Assembly: GCA_022579005.1 (NCBI GenBank)
Contig: MU401486.1
Coordinates: forward strand, 186,266 to 250,265
DNA from: Poronia punctata
Taxonomy: Eukaryota; Ascomycota; Sordariomycetes; Xylariales; Xylariaceae
Length of the DNA stretch: 64,000 nt
Reading direction: 5' to 3'
Of the stretch, positions 12,901-23,173 are shown piece by piece. A program made the position numbers and the translations under genes. Below the pieces are notes generated by a model that saw only the letters and a program-made list of their open reading frames with translations, was not told the origin of the DNA and searched no databases. Position 1 is the first letter of the stretch, and every line of letters starts with the position of its first letter.

Positions 12901-15900
12901 CTAAACTAAAGCTATAAAGCAATTAATTAATTTTAAAAGCGTAATTATATTAAGCTATAAGCTAAGCAGCCTACTAAAGTTTATAGCGTTAATTAAAACC
13001 TAACTTTTATTTTCTTAGCTAAATTAATATTTAATATCTTTAAGCGCTATATAAATAGTTTTTTTACTTTTAACTATAGCGTTTTAAACAATATAGCTAA
13101 CTTAATAAATTAATACGTTAGCGTAGCCTAGTGCTTTAAAAATTATATTTTTAAGTATAACGTTAACCTTTTTTAAAAGCAGCTTGTTAACTTTAGTATT
13201 TTATAACTATTAAGCCTTTATATAAATATTAAGCGCCTATTTTATATTAGCTCCTTTGCTTTTAAGTATGTTTTTTATAGTAGCAAAAAGTAAATTAAAC
13301 ATTTTAACTTTTAAAGCAACTAGTTAAATATTTAATTATAGTAAAATATTTTTGTTTTTTTAAGCAAAAACTTTTATAAGCCTTTAGTAAAAGTAAACTT
13401 ATATAAAAAGTAGCTTATATTAATTAATAGCAAATATTTTAGCAGCTATTTTATTATTGCCTTTTTTAACTTTTTTTATAACTTTTATACTATTAAAGTT
13501 AATAGTAATAATATAAATAAAATCTTAGGTTTAGTTTATATAAACGTAGCCTTTGCTTTTATATATAAATAAGTTATTATTTTAATATAAAGCTTTAATT
13601 ATGCTTATATTACTAGTATAAGTAAAAAGTTTAATATTAGTAACGTTTTTTATAGCTAAAGCGTTTTATTAATTTTAAGCATTAGCTACTTATACTAGTT
13701 AAATATACTTTATTTATAACTATTATACTGCTTTAAAAGCTATATTTTATAAAATTAGATTATACTTTTTAAGTTTATAGTACGCTAAAAAATAAAAGTT
13801 ATAGTTATTAGCTAGGTTGTTTTTTTAAATATAGTGCAATGCTTTAATTTTAATACCTTTATACTTTTAGCTAAACATAATAACGTTATTAAGCAAAGTA
13901 ATATATTAAATATGCTTAGGCAAGCGCTTCCTTTTAAAGTGCTACTAACTATTAAAGTATATAATTTTATTTTTATTAAAGTTATATGCTTTTAAATAAT
14001 TTTATTATAAATAAAAGTTTTTTAAATATACTTAATACTTATAACTAAGTGCTTTTTAATTTAAACAGCCTTAGTAACCTTTTTATTTTTGTTTACTATA
14101 GCTGCTTTGCTAGTTTATTAAATATACTATAGCTTACGTGCTTTGCTAATTATAATTAATAAAAAGCTAAAAGGCTAGTTAATTTATTATTTTTTATTGT
14201 TTTTTTATAATAATTTTTAGCTAACTTATTATAATTTTAATTTTTTAAAAATATAAAGTAAAGTTGTTTATAATAGTAATAAGCTTTTGTTTTATAATAG
14301 TTACTAGCTAGCTATTAATTATAGCTATACTTTTTGCTTATTAGGCGTTTTATTAATTTTTAAGCTAAGCTGCAGTAGCTTTAGTAAAATATAAGTAAAA
14401 AAGCCTATTAAGTTTTTTAAAAAGTTTAAACTTTCTTTTAAATAAGCTAAAATCTTTTTTACTTTACTTTTAGTATTTTTAAAAGCAAGATTTATTTATT
14501 GCTTAAAAGTTAAGCTTATTATAAAGGTTTTTATAAGTAAGTTATTTAAAGTTACTAAATCCTAGTTAATAAAAAAAAAAAATAGCTTAAATTATAAAGT
14601 TAAGTATTTTTTATAAAAAGCTTTAAATTATAGCGTTATTAAAATAAAGCTTATTATAAGCTTTAATATCTTAGTAAAAAAAATAATGTTGCTAAAAGTA
14701 TTTATATAAGCTTTTAATATTGTTTAACTAAAATATTTTTTTATAGTTATAAAGTATAGCAATAGTAAAGAACTTTTACTTAAAATTATTTAAATAAAAA
14801 TAACGCTTAATAGCGCTATAAGCAGTGTTTTAGTTTATATAGTTTTTTAAAAAAAAGATTAACTGCTTATAAACTTTATAAGTTAAAGCGTATTAAAGCA
14901 ATAGTTAAATGCAAGCTTTTAAAGTTATATAATAATTATTAAAGTAATAAAAGACCTTTTTAAGCTAGTTTGTTGCTTTAGTGCTATTAAAAAAAAAGTT
15001 AAAACGCTTTAAAAGGTTAAAGTAGGTTATATATTGCTAGAAAATATAAAGGTTATATAAAAAGGTAGCAAAATAGTTAGTAAAAACTAAAGTTAAGTTT
15101 TTATAGCTTATAATTAAAGTGCTAAAAATAAAAGTTAAAATAAGTTTTTAAGTAAAAAGTAATAGCAAGGCAAAAGTCTTAGCTAACTTAAAAGCTTTAA
15201 GCTTTAAGTTAATAATAAAAAATAAAACAAAGCTAGCTAAGTATAAGTAAATAGTTAAAAATATTACTTTTTAAATAAAAGTAAAGTTTAATAAACTATT
15301 TTAGTATTATTTTAAAGCAAAAAGTTTAAGTAGTATAAAGTAGCAGCTTAAATTATAGTTTTTATTTATAAAACTATAAAGTTTTATAAAAAGCAACATA
15401 TTAAATAAAAAAAACTATATAAAATAATATAAGCTAAAATAATAAAGTATAAATATATTAAAAAGCTAGTATTAACTAAAAAAGAAAAAAAATATAATAA
15501 AAAGTTATTAGCTAGTATTTATATTTAGTTAAAATTTTAAAAGTCTTTGCTTAAGCAAGCTATTAATTTTTAAAGTTTTTATTAAAAATTTAATTTTTAA
15601 GTCGCTTTAGTTTCTAACTACTAGCTTGCATATACGCAGCTTTAAGTATAGCAGACTTTTTTATACTTTATAAAATATGCTACCTTTTTTTGTTTATTAT
15701 AGTGTTTAAATTTTTTTAGTTTTTTTAGTTTTTTAGCTGCTTGTTTTTTAGTTTTGCTAGTCTTTTAGCTACTTATTTTCTAGTTTTTTTTTAGTTTTTT
15801 TATATTCTTAATTTTTTTAAATTACTATTAAAAGTATTTTTTAAGTTATAATTTTATAGTTTTATTAAACTAAAAGTAGTAAGCTAGCTAAGTTATATTT

Positions 15901-16234
15901 TATAGTTTTAACTTTATAGCTTAATTTATATAGCTTTTATTGCTTAGTTTTAAACTATAATAACTTAGTTATTTTTAAAGCTTTTTTATAATACGTTATT
16001 TTTATACTAAAGCTTTTAGCTAATTTTTATAGTTTTTAAAGTTTAAAGTAAGCTAGTATCTTGTTTTTATTTTTTTAGTTAAATATTAGCAGTATTAAAA
16101 ACTTACTACACTTTTAGCTTGCGTACGTTTATATATATAAGCGCGTTATTAATTTCTAGCTTTTCTTTTTTTTTATATAGTTTGTTTTATAAAAAAGAAC
16201 TTTTATAAGTTTTATATCTAAGCAAAATCACTAT

Positions 16235-16534
16235 TATAATAAAAATTAAAAATTTTTAAAAATTACTTTAACTTTATACTAAAAAAGGTCTAGCTAAAGT
16301 AAACGTATTAACTAGGTTTTAAAGGCTTTATATTAATTACAGCTTTATAAAAGTATTTTAAAAAGCATAACTTAGTATATTGTATGTATAATAAATAGCT
16401 AGATGTCTAGGTTTAAAAAGCAACGCAAAAATAAAGGCTACATATATAAAAACAAAAATCAAGCTATCCCCCTTTAGTCCTGTAGCTACCTTATAACATA
16501 AGGCGTAACTAGCATGCATGCTAATTACGTCGCA
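16235..16534. repeat. Right LTR (300 bp)
   Basis: Gap-free partner of 3613-3912. Its last roughly 100 bases are nearly intact (for example TATCCCCCTTTAGTCCTG where the left copy has only T and A), ending ACGTCGCA. Its first 200 bases are the more heavily mutated. Between them the two copies allow most of the pre-mutation LTR to be inferred. Confidence 0.88.
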
Positions 16535-16538
16535 ATAC
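16535..16538. repeat. Target site duplication, right copy (ATAC)
   Basis: Matches 3609-3612. Base composition returns to normal directly after it, so mutation stopped at or just inside the element's edge on this side. Confidence 0.7.
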
Positions 16539-19500
16539 CATATTTCACTTGTGTTTCAAGCCATGATAAGGTCTGTATTGTAGTTTAGCAACACGTTGCT
16601 CTGTTACTTGTCTACACATATTACCCTCTGTAGGACGTGTTATTATGTAAACACAGTTTTATGCTAGGTAATCTCCACACTGTATTAGCTACATAAGCAA
16701 GACGCTACCGCTTCTAGGCCGGTACCTTTTCCTTGCTGTGACCCCCAGATTAAAAGGTCCCGTTAGCAATCCTCTTGTACGTGTAAGCAATAGGCCCTTA
16801 TTTCCTGATACACACACTTGTAAACATATTTGTACGTATAAGGTGATGAGATTGAACTATGTTGCTTTATCCTCAGTTTATCTGTTCAAGCGCATGTTCA
16901 GTTAATGGACTGTTCTGCAAATACAAGCATAGCAAACAAAGGCAAGTACAGGCATAGGGCATCCCTTGTTATAGGTACTTAAGTACCTACATATATAACC
17001 GCAGCAACTTTTGTTTACTTGTATGCGCGTTCCTCCAAGCACCAAAGACGGTTCCTTAATAACATGACCAGGTAGTTTACCTGATTTAGATCTGATCTTT
17101 TTGGTCAAAAGAAAACCTCCTAGCAACTCCCTTTGCATTACAAGTACACAATGTTCAAGAGGTTGTAATTAGCTTGTTACTGTTATAATAAGCTTCCTCG
17201 GTAGCCTTTCTCCCCGCATAATGCACGTGTGAGGCAGTGAAGCTGCATTCAAGGAGGTTAAGTTCTTACCCAATTTCGGGCACTCGTTATCCCATTATCA
17301 TCAGGCGGCGGAGCGTCCCAAAATGCTACCTAATTTGTAGTCAACTGGTTACGCCGTATGCGTTGGCACTGTGGTGTAAGATGCCTTCTGTCCTTTAAAA
17401 CGGTCTGGACAATTCCGTTTTCCAAAAGATGGGGCATACCGTCAGTACTACACGTAACTTAAGAGGCCCTCGGGGCAGTCAGACGTGAAAATACCTCTGT
17501 GCCACTTATCAGACAGCTGATAAAAGACAAATACCTAGGACAAAAATTACCGCTGTGCAACTCTAGTCAAGTACATAGGTATTTATCGTAGCAATGCAAG
17601 TGGAGTGATGGGTAGAAGTTGACGGTCTCGTGCACTGCACGTTAAGGGGATCGTCATTTTAGCAGTGTGCACTGCACAATAACAACGTAAACTTCTCCAT
17701 TTCCGACTGCTCTGGGCCAAAAGAGGATTTTCTTGCCACACTCTAGGAGATTGGAGAAGGTTCTGAATGCAGGGACATGCCGTAAACTGCCTTAAAGCAG
17801 TTCCTAACTGAAGGAGGTTATTCTGTATGTAGGTAATTTTCGGGTGCATTTCTTACTTTAAGCTTACCCCCACATCACGGCAATACGGAATAAAAGGTGG
17901 GGAGACTGGCGGCAGTGGTACTACCACTGCGGTAGTACAACAAGCTGACTGCTTTATGCCTCTATTTAACTTTTGTTCATGAAACCCCAATCGCATGCGC
18001 CATAGTATCTGCAAGCGGAAAGCACTACAGACTTACTACGTTTTACCACTGTTGTAGAAACACCGCCACGCATTATCCTGGCGTTAAACGTCTTGAATAT
18101 TGAGGGGGGAAACGTGGGTTGGTGATAATAGTCTCGGCTGGACAACATTGTACTCGTACCTAGTAGCGGCGTGTCCGCTCCGCTTTGGCTGCTTGCGTGG
18201 ATGCGTGAAGGCATGAATGGGGCAGGGCAAGCCTAGGGCATAGTCTACATGTACATGTGTGCGGCATGGGCACATGTGTTCACGTTGTACTCGAGAGTCG
18301 ACAGTAGGATTGCAATATCGATATGCCTCTGACTGGTGCGTCTATTAATTACCCCGTAACCTAGGTAATACCTCTTTAGATTGGTTACAAGCCGCACAAG
18401 ACAGACAGGGTGACAGGCACGACAGGGCTCCTCAATCTTGCCTGCATTCTCATTTCTGACACAGGTTTCAATTCAAATTTGCAGGGTAACGAGGTGAATG
18501 CCAGAAAGGGGCATGACATGTTTCAAGGAGCCTGCTCTGCTTCCGTCGCATCTCTCTTGATAGATAGTATACCTCTCCTACGTAGGCAATGGATTACCTA
18601 CCTAGTAGTAATAGGTATCAATAGGCATCGCACCTTACATATCTACTACCTAGACTATAAGACAGTACTCCAAATACACGTAGGAGACAGCACGTCTGCG
18701 TATTGTCAAATGGCCTCGTCTATCGTGTAGCAACTGTTGTAGGTCGGTGTCGTCTATCCACCTTTTGCGCTTCTGTATATGGCGTGTAGGAGGTAATCAG
18801 CCACTGGGGTGGAGTGGACATAATCATACTCAAGTCGGGACTTGAAGTTGTGTTCATCAACGGACCGGTTGCCGGTCTGCGATGGAGGTGGTGCCCTCAT
18901 GTAGGTATGTATGTTTCCCACCACACTGCCCAATGTTTTGGTCCTATGGCAGACACAAGCGCTCCAGCTGCTGCACCTGAGATATTTTGTAATAAAGAGT
19001 TACCCTCTTTCCCATCAAATCAAAAATGGTTGGCAGTTGCTCGAACGACGTGACAGGTTGCCGCCCTGGCGTGTGGGTTGCAGGTTCCAAGTCAGTACGG
19101 GCCTGACCATACAAAATACATAACGGATAGAGACACACACAGAGCTGTGCTGCAGGTCGCCCGATGACCCCCCCCCCCCCCCCCATTTTCCCTGATCAGG
19201 CCTCCCCTCTCCCCCATTATTTGTTTTTCTCTGGTTCAAAGGGTCGAAAATAGATTTTTAGTTTTAGGCGGCCAGGCACCGGCCCAGGCTCAAGCCAAGC
19301 GACCCTGCTGCAGGTAATGATTCAAAATCCCCCAGCGTACCTACAGTAGCCTAGTAGGTCCTGGAGGCTGGCAGTGTGCCTTGACCCCCTGGCTATAATA
19401 AACTGGGACTAGGAGAGGCGTTTCCGATTGCGTGTTTCCGTAGTGCTCACAGACAAAACACGCCTTTCCCGGTTTGGTTTGGTTATGTACCTGACACAAG

Positions 19501-21152
19501 CCTGAAAGTCAACAGGTGACATTTTTAGGCCGCAACCCCTGTCCACAAAATGGAAAGGGAATAGGTACCTAGTGGGAACCAGAACATGGAGTATACACAC
19601 CGTAGCGATAATACTGTGATACAATGGTCTCCCCTCTTCTACGAGTACTTGTAGATAGGTCTGGCCCCGCTATTGCAGCTTATCTAACTTATCATCTCAC
19701 CGGAGACATCAAGAGGCGAAAGAGGGGACTTGTTTTGATATCAGTATGTGACTTCATGTAGATGGTGGTTGTTCAATAAACTGCCAGATTCTTATCAGAT
19801 CTGTTTTCTGGTTGCCACCCACGTCTGTCGTTTGTTGCGATAGGTATCTAACCAAACATCATTCAGACGTCACTTATGTGGCCTTTTTCATTGTCCTCAA
19901 ACAAATCTGATTTGCATCTCTCCCCTCTAGACGAGCAGGTCTTCCCATTACATTTGAAATGCTGTACAGAGGTATCTAGATGTGGCAGTTAGATATATGT
20001 AAGTGATGAAAATGGTCTGGTGCTGAACTCCGTAGGTGGGTGCTTGCGTTATGAGATCCACTTACTTATGGCTTTGTCTACATCATTAACAGCGATGACA
20101 GCCTTTATATTTTCGCCGGGCAGTGTTGTACTTTATTATATTTACACACATACTGAATGCATGCCCACGTAATATGTTATGATGAAGAGGAGCACAGTAT
20201 CTTGTTGTCACATGAAAGAGGAGCAAAAGGGGAGACTGCTTCTTCCCCTGAATCAACACAAGAGTTGGTGAAGGCCAGAAGATGCATGATCGCCCAACAA
20301 CTGCAGGATATTGGCTTGCTATAACTGCGCAATAATGGAATTGTCTAAGTATGTGTAAAAGACACTCTATTTCCTGAGTTGTTCTCTGGGCGGCGCGATC
20401 AACGAGCAGATGGACTGACAGGCGAACCTAGACGGTTAATACCCTCCCACCCGCATGGTATTTCACAAGGGCGTGGTTCATAACCGCAAGTCCCCTTGAG
20501 ACGTAAAACCGGCCATTATTAGACATACTAAAGGTCTGTAGACCCTTTTCTTTTAGAGACTAGCTGTTAAAATCTGCATTTGACTATAGGTGAAGAACTG
20601 GTAAATGTAGACATCCTTGCTCTCTCTTTTCTTGTTTAGCTGTGAGTTACAGTTGGTATGCTTCGGTCCAGTGTTAAGCCTTGTTAGAAGACGTATAATA
20701 TTCAGGAAAGGGGTTAAGATAGGCTATGTTTCAAGGCATGCCGATTTGGCAGCTGTAGAATCCCTAATCTATGAGAATATGAGTTTGGCAGGCTTAATAA
20801 CTTAGCCTTTTATCTGGATTGCTCATGGTAGGGAAGTGCTTAGCACATGGAGTCTTAGAAATCATGTTAGTGCATGCTATCTGTAAGCCATTCTACATGT
20901 TTCGAAAAGTATATGCTACCTTAATATATAACAGATTACAGATGTCTTTATATGGCTGTTGGCGCCCTATTCTTGCTGTTAAGAGGCTTTTGGGTGTGTT
21001 GGTAAGTAGCACTTGCTACAGACCTTACTTCAGCGACCTGGGGCATAATTTCTATTATCCTTTCCCTATCAAAAGCAACATGTCAGTTTCAAATGAACTG
21101 AATTTACTGGGTACCTTGATATTTCTGATAGCAGTACATATATTGACGCCTG
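16539..21152. other. Gene-poor flank of the retroelement
   Basis: About 4.6 kb of normal composition with only short, overlapping, unconvincing frames on both strands. It holds a 19-bp palindrome at 17912-17930 and a run of about 20 C at 19,161-19,184. TACCTA/TAGGTA hexamers are scattered through it, and it turns more A/T-rich from about 20,580. The part nearest 21,152 is presumably the 3' untranslated region of cyclin C. No RNA gene was recognised. Confidence 0.5.
17912..17930. repeat. 19-bp palindrome (9-bp arms, 1-bp centre)
   Basis: GCAGTGGTA, a central C, then TACCACTGC. The arms are perfect. It lies in non-coding DNA with no gene nearby that would explain it as a terminator or operator. 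Function unknown; it may be chance. Confidence 0.6.
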
Positions 21153-22241
21153 TTAAGGCTTATCTAGGCCTCTGGCTTTTACAAAACGATGGATCTGCTC
21201 TCGCGTGATCTTATCATTGTACTGTTCGTGACATTCATAAAAGGAGATCAGCTCCTGTGTACAGTCGACCATCCCCTCTATATCGACATTGCTCTCTGTT
21301 AAGAAGGACGCGTATCGATGGATCTTGGTGGCTCGGGGATCCTGTTGTTTCTCCCTTTCGGAAGGGGCAGGGTTGCCGCCCTGCCTAGCTTGTGCTTGTG
21401 CTTGTGCTAATACACCGGCCACGGCAGCTACGTTTGCTGTTGTCCCACCTGGGGTGGTGTTTGGGCGTAACACGAGTGCCAAGAGAATCGCAGTGAGGGC
21501 AATTATGTGTGGTGGATAAAGAAGGGGCAGATCTGTCATGTAGTGGTCGTTGATGACTGACTGCGCTAGATTTATCTCATCCTGGGATAGTAAGAACTCG
21601 GTTTGGAGGCTCGATAAAGTTCGGTACGGTTGATGGACGATTAGTTGAGAGTGCATCTCGGATATCATAAAGAATTCGCATTCGCCAAGCCGAGAGAGCT
21701 CCATCACTAGGTACTCTGCTGTAAAGCGAGTTTGCCCCTTGTCAGCTAGGTTGAACCATTCCCAGACGAGGGAAAACAAGGATAGTGATGCCCATACTGG
21801 GAAATATAGAACGAGCCTCCGACACAACCAACCTGATATGTTGGGGGCATTCCTCCATCTTGCAAGCTAGGTATAAGGAGGTGGCAATGACGAGATAGGG
21901 ATTCGTTCGGCGGATCTCAACTTTGCAGTAAAAGCGCTTGAGGTAGATCTGAGCCGTTGCCAGGGCTTGTTGTCTCACCCCAAGCCTTTTCCCCAGCTTG
22001 TTCAGCTCTACCATACCGGGGCAAGTTAGTATGTAGTTGCGCCGGCACCACCAGGAAGTCCTCCTTCAAGGAGATGCTCACGTTGGTTGAAAAAAATGCT
22101 CAAATGCCTTTGCTGAGGTAAGGGAAACATGTGTACCAAATTCTGCTCGCTTTCTTCGAGTTTCTCGCGCATCTGAGCCAGCTCATCCTTTGAGAACTGC
22201 CAGCAGCGTCGCTGTGACGACTCCCAGTAGTTTGCAGCCAT
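21153..22241 (-). CDS. ssn8: Cyclin C, Mediator kinase-module cyclin
   Basis: Three exons, 22241-22082, 22007-21798 and 21718-21153, give 311 residues. Intron 1 (74 nt) has a GTGAGC donor and a perfect TACTAAC branch site; intron 2 (79 nt) has a GTATGG donor and GCTGAC branch. Fungal cyclin C partners the kinase Cdk8/Ssn3 in the CDK8 module of Mediator and represses or tunes RNA polymerase II transcription in the nucleus. The protein begins [16 protein letters not shown] and carries a cyclin box (about 45-150) with [15 protein letters not shown]. The segment [12 protein letters not shown] and [10 protein letters not shown] follow, and it ends in [11 protein letters not shown], all family hallmarks. 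The start at 22,241 is chosen over an in-frame upstream ATG at 22,307 because family members start at MAA.YWES. The second acceptor is a tandem CAGCAG; use of the second AG would replace Thr-Glu by Lys. Confidence 0.93.
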
Positions 22242-23173
22242 AGCAGCGGTGGATAATGGTTCTGACTTGTTGTGTAGAGAGCCCAGGTGAATTTCAGCAA
22301 AAATCAACTAGGTAGACAAACATCACTGTCTAACTGTACCGGTCGTCAACACGAGCGCAAAGAGGCGGATATAGGAGTATCACCATATGCTTGACTGCAG
22401 GTATGAGGGATAGCTGAATATGCCTAGCCTGATATTTTAGACCGCATGAAGAGACAATATTATAAGCCCATGGCAACAGACACACGATCCTTTTCAAGGG
22501 CAGTATGTCTCAGAACAGCAAAGGCCTCCTTGGTAGGGCAATCGGCCTGTTGTGAGAAGAATGTAAGATTCACTACAGTCAGTAGGCAAACAACTCGATG
22601 TCCATTCATGATTACTTCGTATTAGATAAGCAGACCATCGGAAATTAAAAGTTGTCCCAGGGGCTAGGGTGAATTGGTACGTGATGACGTAGTGCACGGA
22701 CCAACATGACTTTTACCATGCACATACTCGTACCTAACCTACCTAGTTCATGGCTTATCGGCATTTATCAAGCCGTCAAGGTTAACAGCAACTTCGATAA
22801 CAGCCAATTAGCGTGCAACCTTTCGCAATTCACCAGATCCCTGTCCCTCTCGCAGTTACACCAGCCTTTACTTGTAGGTTACAAGAGATAGCCTTTTCCT
22901 TTGCGCGCAACCCTTTTACATGAAATGCATGCAGATAGCAGCCAACTATAGCGTCTCACGTCGTCGCCTTTGCGTTAGGAGCGATAAAGCTTCTCATCCC
23001 CAGCCTTGCGCCCGCAAGGGAATGTTCATCGAACACGAATGCGCCCTACCAAACGAATGCCTTGTCCAACGATGCTCAGACCGTAGCGACCTGCCGTTCA
23101 ACAATTTCCCATGCTGGTGTTGTCATGATTACCAAGGATGAAACGTCCGAACCTGGCCACACAACTTCAAACG
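22242..23173. other. Divergent promoter region, cyclin C / mitochondrial carrier
   Basis: The two genes are transcribed away from each other across this 0.9 kb, so both promoters should lie here. No distinct element or additional gene was recognised. An ATG at 23,138 is in frame with the carrier start and would add 12 residues. Confidence 0.5.

Larger units (their letters stand above)
3613..16534. mobile_element. Complete LTR retrotransposon destroyed by RIP (12,922 bp)
   Basis: The block is bounded by two direct 300-bp repeats (3613-3912 and 16235-16534) that begin TGCG (left copy) and end CGCA (right copy), the usual TG...CA inverted ends of LTRs. The flanks show a matching ATAC on both sides (3609-3612 and 16535-16538), the expected target duplication. 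The interior is about 78% A+T (27 G or C in the 120 bases from 12,001) and has no meaningful open frame; TAA and TAG occur throughout in all frames. This is what RIP does to a repeated element. Superfamily (Ty1/copia or Ty3/gypsy) and orientation cannot be read, because gag-pol, primer-binding site and polypurine tract are all obliterated. The 12.3-kb interior is longer than usual for either family (roughly 5-7 kb), so a nested insertion is possible. Confidence 0.88.

Noticed and set aside
18410..18730. 106-codon plus-strand frame in the gene-poor flank
   Set aside because: No recognisable domain, no splice continuation and composition like surrounding non-coding DNA.
20617..21208. Two plus-strand frames near the cyclin C 3' end
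   Set aside because: No family features, non-ATG start for the larger, and overlap with the cyclin C coding end on the other strand.
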